Source: JBCBSS01 sp039819065 | GTDB lineage: Bacteria; Bacteroidota; Bacteroidia; Cytophagales; Cyclobacteriaceae | NCBI GenBank assembly: GCA_039819065.1 | Contig: JBCBSS010000007.1 | Span: forward strand, 1-64,000 | Direction: 5' to 3' | Length of the DNA stretch: 64,000 bases | Shown: positions 1-8,010 of the stretch, in pieces | Layout of the letters: each line of letters begins with the position of its first letter | How positions within the stretch are numbered: position 1 is the stretch's first letter | Translations under genes and position numbers: made by a program | Notes under the pieces: generated by a model | What the model was told of the DNA's origin: nothing | Seen by the model: the letters and a program-made list of their open reading frames with translations, nothing else | The model's database searches: none

Positions 1-194
1 AAAAAATACCAGAAAACGAGGTTTATGACCTCAGATCAAGGATTCACCCCAAGAAATAATACTCATATTTTCTGCAAAGTTTTTGCCAAACACTTGAGGA
101 TAAGTACATGGCTTATAAAAAGCATTTTCTTTGTATGATTTCTTGGGGTGAATCCTTGATCTGAGGTCATAAACCTCGTTTTCTGGTATTTTTT
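1..194. repeat. Perfect 57-bp inverted repeat at window edge
   Basis: Bases 1-57 are the exact reverse complement of bases 138-194, with an 80-nt spacer (58-137). The right arm lies inside a normal-looking stretch of the WbqC-family gene, and the left arm replaces the expected 3' end of that gene. The left arm may extend beyond the window. A fold-back assembly or amplification chimera at a contig end is the simplest explanation; a real inverted duplication is the alternative. Confidence 0.95.
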
Positions 195-624
195 CATACT
201 TTTCTGAAAAACGGATATTTCTTTTGATGCCAAGAAATCTCAGACATAATGTCAGTAATTGGAGATTTAAATCGAATAGATGAGTTGGTTTTTTAAAGAA
301 TATGTCGTGAAACTCATCAGAGAAATATTCATAGAATGGTGCTTTGCCGTAAGCGGACCGAATAGCACGCCAATGACGGTTGAGCCACTTTTGATCGTAG
401 TCGATCTTGATGTCTTTAATGCGAACTTTGCCACTGCCTCCAATCACCGGTATGGATAGTATATCCACCTTGTTCGGCTCCACTATTTTACACCGATTTC
501 TATAAGTTTGTTTGATGAAATGTTCGTGTTGTTCCAATACGATTTCATCATACTGTAGAATACAGGTGAAGTACTCCAAGCAAGGTAAATACTGTAGATC
601 TAAGAGCCCTGTTTTCTCGGCCAT
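31..624 (-). CDS. WbqC-family protein, 3' end probably artefactual
   Basis: The 197-residue product matches the WbqC-like family from its N-terminus (LLDLQYLPCLEYF, then EQHEHFIKQTYRNRC) through the central DYDQKWLNRHWRAIRSAYG block to YPQVFGKNFAENMSII. Family members normally continue at this point into a conserved DLLFNxGPN-like tail. Here the frame instead enters the inverted repeat at bases 1-57 and ends after SWGESLI, so the true C-terminus is probably missing. WbqC proteins are often found in polysaccharide loci, but their biochemical role is uncertain. The gene starts 4 nt after the stop of the upstream Sua5/YciO-type gene, so the two are likely cotranscribed. The ATG at 622-624 is the only sensible start. 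Confidence 0.8.
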   Translation of the reverse strand: MAEKTGLLDLQYLPCLEYFTCILQYDEIVLEQHEHFIKQTYRNRCKIVEPNKVDILSIPVIGGSGKVRIKDIKIDYDQKWLNRHWRAIRSAYGKAPFYEYFSDEFHDIFFKKPTHLFDLNLQLLTLCLRFLGIKRNIRFSEKYEKIPENEVYDLRSRIHPKKSYKENAFYKPCTYPQVFGKNFAENMSIISWGESLI

Positions 625-628
625 ATCA

Positions 629-1258
629 TTAAAGCAGTCCGTCTATTTGGCCCAAGCCTTCTCTGATCAATTCGGGTTCACCCTGACTTAAGTCTAGCAC
701 CGTTGACGGGATATTACCACCGAAACCTCCATCTATAATGAGATCAACTTCGTTTCTAAAGTCTTCATAAATGACCTCAGGGTCTGTCGTATACTCGAGG
801 ATTGCATCATCATCCTTGATAGAAGAAGTGATAATAGGGTTTCCAAGATTGTCAACAATAAGTCTCGGGATGTTGTGGTCAGGAATTCTGATACCCACGG
901 TTTTCTTATTTACGTCCAGAATTTTCGGCACCTTACTACTAGAAGGTAGAATGAACGTATAGGGGCCAGGTAAAGCTTTTTTCAACATTTTGAATGTCGG
1001 TGTATCCATGTTTCTTACATATTCGGATACATGACTCATGTCATAACAAATAAAAGACAGATTCAGCTTCTGAGGCTTTATACCTTTGATTCTACAAAGC
1101 TTGTCTACTGCCTTTTTGTTGAAGATATCGCAACCTATTCCATAGACCGTGTCAGTTGGATATATGATGACACCCCCATTCTTTAAAACCTTCACCGCTC
1201 TTTCGATTTTATTCTGCTGAGGGTTGTCCGGATGTATTTTTAATAACTCTGCTGTCAT
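629..1258 (-). CDS. Sua5/YciO/YrdC-family protein (threonylcarbamoyl-AMP synthase type)
   Basis: This 209-residue protein carries the YrdC fold signatures GGVIIYPTDTVYGIGCD (about residues 28-44), KGIKPQKLNLSF, the LPGPYTF segment and TVGIRIPDH, followed by SST-type residues (PSTVLDLS) near the end. The family makes threonylcarbamoyl-AMP for the t6A37 modification of tRNAs that read ANN codons. The length and the absence of a Sua5 C-terminal domain make it most like the YciO branch, whose activity is weaker or different, so the exact enzyme identity is left open. It is the first gene of a probable two-gene operon with the WbqC-family gene and is divergent from mltG. Confidence 0.85.
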   Translation of the reverse strand: MTAELLKIHPDNPQQNKIERAVKVLKNGGVIIYPTDTVYGIGCDIFNKKAVDKLCRIKGIKPQKLNLSFICYDMSHVSEYVRNMDTPTFKMLKKALPGPYTFILPSSSKVPKILDVNKKTVGIRIPDHNIPRLIVDNLGNPIITSSIKDDDAILEYTTDPEVIYEDFRNEVDLIIDGGFGGNIPSTVLDLSQGEPELIREGLGQIDGLL

Positions 1259-1384
1259 AACTTAGAATCTGGTAGTTAGCCCATTATCAATAGCTTTCAC
1301 CTTTCATTTTCAATTTCTTCATTTAGAGGCTAACTTTAAACCAAATTAATGTTCCAGATGAACATAGCAAAAGGAACGTGAAAT

Positions 1385-2440
1385 ATGAGAAGAAGAAAAA
1401 TTCTGGTCGTTTTTTTAATTGTGTTTTCAGTACTCTTGATCTCCTTCACATTTTACGGTTATCAGGTACTCAATGCGCCTAACGTGTTGGTGGAGAAACA
1501 AGACAGAGACCTATTAATTGAACCTGGTGAGACTTTCAAGTCACTACAGGATAAACTCCATAAAGGGAAGTATGTTGATGACTTAGTGGCGTTTAGTTTT
1601 CTGGCCAAACTCATGAAATATGATGAGAATATCAAGCCGGGGATCTATCGCTTGAAAAAGAATATGTCGAATCAACAGGCTATTCGCTTGCTAAGATCGG
1701 GGCAGCAGAATGAGGTCAACGTTACTTTCAACAATGTCAGGCTAATAGAGCAGTTGCCGGAGAAAATTGTAAAGAACATGGCATTGGCGCAAGAGGATTT
1801 TAAATCAGAGCTTGATCTTTTCATCGAAAAGAATGCATATGGTTTTAATGAAAACACAGTCATATCCATGTTTATTCCCAATACCTACCGAGTGTATTAT
1901 ACGACCTCGGCAGAGGAGTTGATAAAACGCATGTATGATGAGTATGAACAGTTTTGGAGTGAAGACCGCAAGGCCAAAGCCAATAAGCTGGGTATGACAC
2001 AATTGGAAGTATCCACATTGGCCTCTATTGTACAGGCTGAGAGTGTTAAGGAAGACGAGAAGAAAAGAATTGCCGGGCTCTACGTGAATCGTTTGAAAAA
2101 GGGCATCGCTTTGCAAGCTGACCCTACATTAGTGTTTGCGCACCGTGATTTCGGATTAAAAAGGGTGCTGAACAAGCATAAAGAGATAGAATCGCCATAC
2201 AACACATACAAATATGCGGGCTTGCCACCTGGGCCGATTAATATGCCTTCCATTTCTTCAATAGATGCCGTTTTGAATTATGAAGAGCATGACTATTTTT
2301 ATATGTGTGCTAAAGAAGATTTTTCCGGCTATCATAACTTTGCAAAAACGCACAGGGAACACATGGTCAATGCCCGAAAATACCAGAGACAGTTGACCAT
2401 TGAACAGCGCAAGGCACGTCAAAACAGCAGCAATCGATAA
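1385..2440 (+). CDS. mltG: Endolytic murein transglycosylase MltG
   Basis: The 351-residue protein has one N-terminal membrane anchor (residues about 5-27), a LysM-like region and the YceG/MltG catalytic domain. The catalytic glutamate is E219 in LASIVQAESVKED, followed by the AGLYVNRLKKGIALQADPT segment and SPYNTYKYAGLPPGPI, all diagnostic of the family. MltG cleaves nascent glycan strands at the inner membrane and is thought to end peptidoglycan polymerisation. It heads a tight operon: the thioesterase gene starts 1 nt after its stop codon and the YihY gene overlaps that gene in turn. Confidence 0.95.
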   Translation: MRRRKILVVFLIVFSVLLISFTFYGYQVLNAPNVLVEKQDRDLLIEPGETFKSLQDKLHKGKYVDDLVAFSFLAKLMKYDENIKPGIYRLKKNMSNQQAIRLLRSGQQNEVNVTFNNVRLIEQLPEKIVKNMALAQEDFKSELDLFIEKNAYGFNENTVISMFIPNTYRVYYTTSAEELIKRMYDEYEQFWSEDRKAKANKLGMTQLEVSTLASIVQAESVKEDEKKRIAGLYVNRLKKGIALQADPTLVFAHRDFGLKRVLNKHKEIESPYNTYKYAGLPPGPINMPSISSIDAVLNYEEHDYFYMCAKEDFSGYHNFAKTHREHMVNARKYQRQLTIEQRKARQNSSNR

Positions 2441-2441
2441 T

Positions 2442-2861
2442 ATGCTAACTTCGGAAACTAAGGTACGTGTGCGATATGGAGAAACAGATCAAATGGGCTT
2501 TGTGTATTACGGCAACTACGCCATGTACTATGAAGTCGCTCGTGTAGAAAGCCTTAGACAACTTGGTCTTGCTTATAAAGATTTGGAAGCTCAAGGAGTG
2601 ATGATGCCAGTATTGGAAAACAAGTCGCGTTTCATAAGTCCTGCCAAATATGATGAATTGCTCACTATCAAGGTATTTGTGAGATCCAAACCAACCGTTA
2701 AGATCAAATTTGAGTATGAGATTTACAACGAAACCGCTGAGCTGATCCATCAAGGTGAAACACTCTTGGCCTTTGTTAATATGGAAAGCGGCAGGCCTTG
2801 TCGCCCACCTGAAATAATGGCCAACTTAATGGAGCCTTACTTTAACGGAGCTGGATCATGA
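2442..2861 (+). CDS. Acyl-CoA thioesterase, YbgC/FadM family (hotdog fold)
   Basis: The product is 139 residues from the ATG at 2442, beginning MLTSETKVRVRYGETDQMGFV. An upstream in-frame ATG at 2400 lies inside mltG and adds residues that do not belong to the family, so 2442 is preferred. The motif RYGETDQMGFVYYGNY contains the catalytic aspartate of 4-hydroxybenzoyl-CoA-type thioesterases. These enzymes hydrolyse acyl-CoA to free acid and CoA, and in proteobacteria the YbgC group acts near the Tol-Pal system. The substrate here cannot be told. The gene overlaps the next one through ATGA (2858-2861), indicating translational coupling. Confidence 0.88.
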   Translation: MLTSETKVRVRYGETDQMGFVYYGNYAMYYEVARVESLRQLGLAYKDLEAQGVMMPVLENKSRFISPAKYDELLTIKVFVRSKPTVKIKFEYEIYNETAELIHQGETLLAFVNMESGRPCRPPEIMANLMEPYFNGAGS

Positions 2862-3820
2862 AGAAGAGAATCATCAGATTCGTAAAGAATTCTGCTCCTT
2901 ATAAAGCGTTTCTGTCTTTGTTGAAGCGCGTGAAATTCAAAAAGGCGGGTACCACACTTTACGATATCGTTGAGATCTTTTATTCTAAGATCACCAAAGA
3001 CTCTATCATAGAAAAAGCTGAGGCAGTTGCGTTCAATTTTATATTGGCCATTTTCCCTGCGATCATATTCTTGTTTACACTCATTCCTGTCATCAATCGC
3101 TTCATACCAGACGTCAATAAGGATAGTATTCTAGAATTCATTGGCGATTGGATGCCTGCTAACATGTTTGACGTCGTTTCCAGTACGGTGGAAGATATTA
3201 TTGGTAATTTGAGAGGTGGGTTGCTAACCTTCGGTGCATTGTTCTCTCTCTACATGGCCACTAACGGCATGATGGCCCTTATGAAAGCTTTTAACTCATG
3301 CTATAAGACTGTAGAAAGCAGAGGGTTTTTTAAAACCCGCTTGATAGCTACCGGCCTGACTGTAATGCTGGCTATGGTGCTCATCTTAGCTATCCTTCTA
3401 CTGGTAGTAGGGCAATTCCTCATCGGGTTTTTCCAGGAAAATGTGACTTGGCTGAATATCGATAATTATACCTTTTACCTCATTTTGGGATTGAGATTCC
3501 TCGTGATATTCATTGTCTTTTTCTTGGCTATATCCTTCATCTATTATTTTGGACCGGCAGTTCACTATGGCTGGCGTTTCTTTTCCATAGGCTCCGTTGT
3601 GTCTACCATCCTGTGCTTAGGTATATCTTATGGCTTCTCATTCTACGTTACCAACTTTGCCACATACAATAAGCTGTATGGCTCGATTGGCGTACTCATT
3701 GCCCTCATGATCTGGCAGTTCATATTAAGCATTGTATTGCTAGTGGGTTATGAATTGAACGCTAGCATCCACAAAGCGAAAGCACAGGTCAATGAGTTAG
3801 CCAGTGAAGCCGTTTGTTAG
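2858..3820 (+). CDS. YihY/BrkB family inner-membrane protein
   Basis: A 320-residue integral membrane protein with about six hydrophobic segments. Typical family features are KAEAVAFNFILAIFPAIIFLFTLIP near residues 52-76, the FxxYMATNGMMALMKAFN region and the C-terminal YNKLYGSIGVLIALMIWQF stretch. The family is widely conserved but its function is unsettled; the old annotation as ribonuclease BN is wrong. It is the last gene of the mltG operon, and the start overlaps the thioesterase stop. Confidence 0.9.
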   Translation: MKKRIIRFVKNSAPYKAFLSLLKRVKFKKAGTTLYDIVEIFYSKITKDSIIEKAEAVAFNFILAIFPAIIFLFTLIPVINRFIPDVNKDSILEFIGDWMPANMFDVVSSTVEDIIGNLRGGLLTFGALFSLYMATNGMMALMKAFNSCYKTVESRGFFKTRLIATGLTVMLAMVLILAILLLVVGQFLIGFFQENVTWLNIDNYTFYLILGLRFLVIFIVFFLAISFIYYFGPAVHYGWRFFSIGSVVSTILCLGISYGFSFYVTNFATYNKLYGSIGVLIALMIWQFILSIVLLVGYELNASIHKAKAQVNELASEAVC

Positions 3821-3848
3821 CTGGCACATTAAAATTCAGGCTGTTGAT

Positions 3849-3879
3849 TTTGTGAAAAATAAATAAACTTCTACATTTG
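3849..3879 (+). promoter_or_regulatory. Bacteroidota-type promoter of tRNA-Ser
   Basis: TTTG at 3849-3852 is followed after exactly 19 nt by TACATTTG at 3872-3879. This fits the primary sigma factor consensus of the phylum (TTTG at -33, TAnnTTTG at -7). Transcription would start near 3886, about 20 nt before the mature tRNA. Confidence 0.75.
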
Positions 3880-3905
3880 CAGTCCAATTGAAAATAAGAC
3901 TACTC

Positions 3906-3990
3906 AGAGAGTTGGCGGAGTGGTCGAACGCGGCGGTCTTGAAAACCGTTGTACCGCGAGGTACCGGGGGTTCGAATCCCTCACTCTCTG
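3906..3990 (+). tRNA. tRNA-Ser (anticodon UGA)
   Basis: An 85-nt class II tRNA. The acceptor stem pairs AGAGAGT (3906-3912) with ACTCTCT (3983-3989), and the discriminator is G3990. The anticodon loop is CTTGAAA with TGA at 3940-3942. A long variable arm (TGTACCGCGAGGTACC region) and the T-loop TTCGAAT are present. CCA is not encoded. It reads UCA-type serine codons. A strong promoter precedes it and a hairpin terminator follows. Confidence 0.97.
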
Positions 3991-3993
3991 CAC

Positions 3994-4021
3994 AAAGGAT
4001 AGCATTTGCTATCCTTTTTTA
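3994..4021 (+). terminator. Rho-independent terminator of tRNA-Ser
   Basis: AAAGGATAGC (3994-4003) pairs perfectly with GCTATCCTTT (4008-4017) around a 4-nt loop and runs into a T tract. Confidence 0.9.
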
Positions 4022-4169
4022 TTTTATCCCTGCCAAGCTCACTCCAAGAATTAACGTACTCACACCATTTTAGCAGCAAAGTATTTTTCATTAACTTAAT
4101 ATTGATCATTACGAGCTTTCTAGCCTTTGCTAGCACAATAAATGCCTCATATCCATATCGTAATGCCTT

Positions 4170-5231
4170 ATGAAAAAGGTGAAACACCTCTTCTTAATCG
4201 TACTGGTTACCAGTATTATCATTCAAGCCTATTATCTGTCAGAGTTATGGATATATGATGAGATAAAGGATTTTTCGGCCTCTTACCTTATCAAAGCCAA
4301 TTTAGTGGCGCTCGTATATAACATCATCCAGTTCTACTCAATATTCAAGCTAAATGCACTAATAATCAATAGGTTAGAAATACGGCTGCCATGGAAAGAA
4401 TATGCTGTAAAGCGGATAATAATTGAGTTTATTTCCACCACTGCTATAGCATTCGCTATTACAGCAGCCATGGTTCTTATTCATCATTACTTCATCATAA
4501 TTAATGTGGACTTCTTATCAGATAGTGAGGGCCTAAAAGTGTCGATGTTTTATAATCTGGTGAATATTAACACAATAAACATCATATTTATAGCGGCTTA
4601 TGAAATCATTTTCCTTTATAGAGAACGGAAAAGGCTGCAGCTTGAGTCGGAAAGGCAACAGAAGGAAAACATCCTCTCACAGTTTGAAACTTTAAAGAAC
4701 CAGATCAACCCTCACTTTTTATTTAATAGCATGAATGCGCTGTCGAACCTGATTGAAAACAACCCGGAGCAGGCTACTCAGTTTACGAGAGAATTTTCAA
4801 AAGTATTTCGACACATTCTAGAACTGAAGGAAAATGCAGTAGTGGAGGTATCAGAAGAATTGGATTTACTGAAATCGTACTTGTTTCTTCAAAAAACAAG
4901 ATTTGAAGAGAATTTGATCATTGACTTAAAGGTTGGTGCAGAAAGATTGAGTGATTTGATTCCACCTTTCTCTCTACAACTAATGGTGGAAAATGCGATT
5001 AAGCATAACGAAATATCCTCTACAAACCCACTTCATATTACTATTGAAGATCAAGGCAATTTCATAATCGTCAAAAACAATCTCCAAATGCGTGGGGATA
5101 AGGTGGTTTCAACCAAGGTAGGCTTAAGAAACCTCAAAGAACGGTATAAGCTATTGTCAGAAAAGAAACCTGAGTTCTTTATGGAGGATGACCACTACAC
5201 GGCCAAACTACCTTTGTTGTACGCTGAATAA
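4170..5231 (+). CDS. LytS/YehU-type sensor histidine kinase
   Basis: The 353-residue protein has about four hydrophobic segments in its first 150 residues, a short coiled coil (about 150-175), then the His_kinase domain with QINPHFLFNSMNAL, the phospho-acceptor being H182. The N box is QLMVENAIKHNE (about 270-281) and a degenerate G box follows (KVGLRNLKERY). It belongs to the HPK8-like group that pairs with LytTR regulators, and the LytTR gene starts 15 nt downstream. No extracellular ligand domain is seen, so sensing is probably within the membrane. Confidence 0.92.
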   Translation: MKKVKHLFLIVLVTSIIIQAYYLSELWIYDEIKDFSASYLIKANLVALVYNIIQFYSIFKLNALIINRLEIRLPWKEYAVKRIIIEFISTTAIAFAITAAMVLIHHYFIIINVDFLSDSEGLKVSMFYNLVNINTINIIFIAAYEIIFLYRERKRLQLESERQQKENILSQFETLKNQINPHFLFNSMNALSNLIENNPEQATQFTREFSKVFRHILELKENAVVEVSEELDLLKSYLFLQKTRFEENLIIDLKVGAERLSDLIPPFSLQLMVENAIKHNEISSTNPLHITIEDQGNFIIVKNNLQMRGDKVVSTKVGLRNLKERYKLLSEKKPEFFMEDDHYTAKLPLLYAE

Positions 5232-5246
5232 ATTGATCTATCAGGC

Positions 5247-5996
5247 ATGGACATAGTCATAATTGAAGATGAAAAGACCGCAGCGGAAAATCTGGAGAAA
5301 CTTCTATCAAAGCTAAATGAGCCTATTCATGTTCTGGCCAAGATTGAAAGCGTAAAGGATGCCGTGGCGTGGCTGCAAGAGTATGTGCCTGATTTAATCT
5401 TTCTTGATGTTCATCTGGCCGATGATATATGTTTTAAGATATTTGATCAAGTAGAAATAAGCACCCCAATCATATTTACCACAGCATACGATCAATATGC
5501 CCTTAGGGCTTTTAAACTAAACAGCATTGACTATTTGTTGAAACCCATTGACCTCAATGAGTTAGAAAGAAGCATCCGGAAATTCAACAGCCTGAGATCT
5601 TCTACAAATGTTGACTTAGAAGGGCTTATAAATACTTTTCAACAGCCTATACGTCAGTCCCAAAAAAGATTTATAGTTACTGCCGGTGAGAAGATTAAAT
5701 CCATTCCTGTGGAACAGATTGCCTATTTCTACGGACAGGATAAGTATGTGTATATCATCACCAATGAAAACCAAAGATTTATTCTCGACCAAACTTTGAA
5801 TCGATTAGAAGAAACTTTGGATCCAGATACTTTCTTCAGGGTTAATCGTCAATTTATAGTGGGTTATTCTGCTATTCGAAACATGTATGCCTACTCTCGT
5901 AGTAGAGTAAAATTGGAGCTCGAGCCACTCAACAAAGAAGAGATAATAGTAAGCATTGACCGTTCGGGTAGTTTTAAGAAATGGCTCAATAGATGA
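5247..5996 (+). CDS. LytTR-family response regulator
   Basis: A 249-residue regulator. The receiver domain (1-120) has the acidic pair E7/D8, phospho-acceptor D54 in LIFLDVHLAD and K99 in YLLKPID. The LytTR DNA-binding domain spans about 140-249 (IPVEQIAYFYGQDKYVYI, FFRVNRQFIVG). It pairs with the LytS-type kinase immediately upstream. The outer-membrane and lipoprotein genes downstream are candidate targets by position only. Confidence 0.93.
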   Translation: MDIVIIEDEKTAAENLEKLLSKLNEPIHVLAKIESVKDAVAWLQEYVPDLIFLDVHLADDICFKIFDQVEISTPIIFTTAYDQYALRAFKLNSIDYLLKPIDLNELERSIRKFNSLRSSTNVDLEGLINTFQQPIRQSQKRFIVTAGEKIKSIPVEQIAYFYGQDKYVYIITNENQRFILDQTLNRLEETLDPDTFFRVNRQFIVGYSAIRNMYAYSRSRVKLELEPLNKEEIIVSIDRSGSFKKWLNR

Positions 5997-6008
5997 TGAC
6001 TCTCCATC

Positions 6009-6116
6009 TCAATAATAGCCCCTCACATTCACTCCCAAGTTAAACACGCTCCCACGCTTAATAACGCCTTCAGTCTCAATTACTTTCTGCTGTACTGCAC
6101 ATTGACGTGCTTGGCA
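6009..6116 (-). pseudogene. Possible remnant of an outer-membrane protein gene
   Basis: In the otherwise empty 5997-6190 interval the minus strand has a short open frame that ends VIKRGSVFNLGVNVRGYY and a TGA at 6009-6011. The alternating aromatic/hydrophobic end is like the last strand of a beta-barrel protein. The frame is closed upstream by a stop around 6120 and has no start codon. It could be a decayed gene fragment or chance; the evidence is only the look of the translated end. Confidence 0.25.
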
Positions 6117-6190
6117 TTATCAAATCACGGGTTTGGGTCAAGGTGATCTCGACCCCTTTCTACTTAATGCTAACCTAAAATTCACAGCTC

Positions 6191-6856
6191 ATGAAAAAAC
6201 TTGCATGTATTCTAATTTTTTCCAGTCTTATTTCTACACATGTCTTTGCGCAAAAAGCAAGGTTCGGAATAAGAGCCGGTGTCAACATTTCCACATGGGG
6301 AGGTGATGACGTGAAAAGCGATTTTGAGGAATTCGATGTCGACGTAATGTCTAGATCAGGTTTCCACATTGTAGGCTATGTGCCTATTAAGTTTTCTGAA
6401 AGATTCGAATTAGAGCCTGGCTTGGGCATCTCAACCAAAGGTTCCAGAACCTTTGAAGAGGAAACGATGATCTATGGGGACGATCTATACCACAGCGAGT
6501 ACGCCATGGAGTTTGTATCCACCTATTTGGAATTACCAACACTGGCAAAGATTGGACTTTCAAAAAAGGTCGATCTGTATACCGGGCCTCAGTTTTCTTT
6601 TCTTCTTGCCAATAAATACAAGAGTGACTACCTGTCTTGTTTCAATCAGATGTGTGAGAGTGACAAAGACGACGAAGAGAGTACTGATGGTCTGAGTAAT
6701 TATGATATATCATGGGCCTTTGGGCTTGGGTATGATATAGGTAATCACTGGAATGTCAGGGCATTTTATGACTTAGGCCTTACGAAACTGGATGAACAAA
6801 ACGAATTCAAAGGCTATCACCGCGTCTTGAAATTCTCTCTAGGGTACACCTTCTAA
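6191..6856 (+). CDS. Outer-membrane beta-barrel protein (PorT-like)
   Basis: A 221-residue protein with a signal peptide (MKKLACILIFSSLISTHVFA, then QKARFGIRAGVNISTWGG). The start GIRAGVNIS, the repeated aromatic alternating strands and the C-terminal YHRVLKFSLGYTF are typical of the PorT/OMP_b-brl_2 group of small eight- to ten-stranded barrels in Bacteroidota. An acidic stretch (ESDKDDEESTDG) near residue 160 probably forms a surface loop. Function is unknown. It is the first of three small envelope genes downstream of the LytS/LytTR pair. Confidence 0.85.
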   Translation: MKKLACILIFSSLISTHVFAQKARFGIRAGVNISTWGGDDVKSDFEEFDVDVMSRSGFHIVGYVPIKFSERFELEPGLGISTKGSRTFEEETMIYGDDLYHSEYAMEFVSTYLELPTLAKIGLSKKVDLYTGPQFSFLLANKYKSDYLSCFNQMCESDKDDEESTDGLSNYDISWAFGLGYDIGNHWNVRAFYDLGLTKLDEQNEFKGYHRVLKFSLGYTF

Positions 6857-6907
6857 AAGCTTAACTGTGCTCGGCATCGCAATTCAATTTCACAAACTGA
6901 TTAAAAT

Positions 6908-7567
6908 ATGAAAGCGTATATCATCAATCTCATACTAGTGGTATTTGTATCCACTCAAGTAAAAGCTCAGGATAAGCTTTTGAAATCCATTAAACCAATA
7001 AAAATACTCGTAGAGGGTTATGTAGTTTCAAATAGCGGAGATACCCTGAGAGGTAAAGTGGCCTGTTTAAGAGTAGCTGGCTATGTCCAAACCATTTCAT
7101 TGAGGGATGGTCAAGGTAAAAGCAAGTTCTCGGCCTCGGAAGTGTTAGGTTTTACACAAAAGAGACCAGTTCTCTTAAAAGACTTTTCTGACCTAACAAC
7201 TGTAGATCAAAATTGGGTTTACTATGAAAGCCACCCTCATCCTAAAAAGAAAGGGCAGGTGGTTTTTTTACAGCGTCTTATGGATGGTAGAATTAAGGTT
7301 TATGATAACCCCTTTGGAGCCGAAAGATCATCCCAGCTAAGCATTGTTCAAATCAGTCAGAAAGAGTCTTCCTATTTTGTCAAGAAGGATGGAAACAGCT
7401 TAATCAAGCTCAAGAATAAAAACTTCGATGAACAATTGAAGCATCTTTTCTTCGACTGCCAACGGTTCGAAGGTTTCGCCAGGGATAACCCCAAGACCAT
7501 AAAGTTTAAGAAGCTTCATTATTTGGTAGAATTCTATAACACGACCTGTAATGAAAAACCTCATTAG
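6908..7567 (+). CDS. Secreted protein of unknown function
   Basis: A 219-residue protein with a signal peptide ending VSTQVKAQ, then a GYVVSNSGDTLRGKV motif (about 38-52), a form often seen in Bacteroidota proteins of unknown role. The C-terminal part ends with LKHLFFDCQRFEGF and YNTTCN; the two cysteines could form a disulphide. No enzyme motif is visible. Its 3' end overlaps the lipoprotein gene by 17 nt, suggesting coupled expression. Confidence 0.75.
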   Translation: MKAYIINLILVVFVSTQVKAQDKLLKSIKPIKILVEGYVVSNSGDTLRGKVACLRVAGYVQTISLRDGQGKSKFSASEVLGFTQKRPVLLKDFSDLTTVDQNWVYYESHPHPKKKGQVVFLQRLMDGRIKVYDNPFGAERSSQLSIVQISQKESSYFVKKDGNSLIKLKNKNFDEQLKHLFFDCQRFEGFARDNPKTIKFKKLHYLVEFYNTTCNEKPH

Positions 7568-7913
7568 AATAGTCACCATTTGCCTATTCTTGGTGGCCAT
7601 ACTTGCTAATCAAGCCTGTATGGAGCAAGAAGTAGGCGATGCAAGCCTTACTGTAATGGTATTTGGCGTGTTAACCGGAAATGCAAAGGATAATGTGAGG
7701 GTATCTATCTACCGAAGCAGGGAAAGTGCTGATGAGGAGATAAGTGAAATAGCATCTGGCAGAACGGGAAGTGACGGGAAGGTCACTTTCCCAACATTGT
7801 CCGCCGGGAGAAGGTATTGGGTTCGGGCAAATGCAAGAATATTGGCACACACAATTCGAGAAACACCAAGGCTTGACCCCGGGGCTAATTTCTTTGAAAT
7901 AGGCTTACCTTAA
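7551..7913 (+). CDS. Small lipoprotein with Ig-like/transthyretin-like domain
   Basis: A 120-residue lipoprotein: signal peptide MKNLIRIVTICLFLVAILANQAC with lipidation at C23. The rest looks like one beta-sandwich of the carboxypeptidase-regulatory or prealbumin-like kind (LTVMVFGVLTGNAKDNVRVSIY, then GSDGKVTFPTLSAGRRYWVRA). Such domains often tether or decorate surface proteins. It overlaps the preceding gene by 17 nt in a different frame, so the two probably form a unit. Confidence 0.75.
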   Translation: MKNLIRIVTICLFLVAILANQACMEQEVGDASLTVMVFGVLTGNAKDNVRVSIYRSRESADEEISEIASGRTGSDGKVTFPTLSAGRRYWVRANARILAHTIRETPRLDPGANFFEIGLP

Positions 7914-7914
7914 T

Positions 7915-7998
7915 CTTGAGTGCTTGTAGACATATTCAAGCACCATCTCAAGCGATATCCCTTTTGAATAACTACATTTACGAAGAGGGATATCGCTT
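7915..7998. repeat. Two overlapping inverted repeats before the M20 gene
   Basis: Repeat 1 pairs CTTGAG-TGCTTG (7915-7926) with CAAGCA (7937-7942) and CTCAAG (7947-7952). Repeat 2 pairs AAGCGATATCCC (7950-7961) perfectly with GGGATATCGCTT (7987-7998), spacer 25 nt. The arms overlap by 3 nt, so both hairpins cannot form fully together. A TACATTTA sequence resembling a -7 element lies within the second spacer. The first may end the lipoprotein transcript; the second may be an operator. Confidence 0.7.
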
Positions 7999-8010
7999 AA
8001 TTTGTTTGCT

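Noticed and set aside
2400..2441. Upstream start of the YbgC-type thioesterase
   Set aside because: It lies inside mltG and adds residues not seen in the family.
3888..4073. 61-residue open frame over tRNA-Ser
   Set aside because: The tRNA gene explains the sequence, and the frame has no protein-like features.
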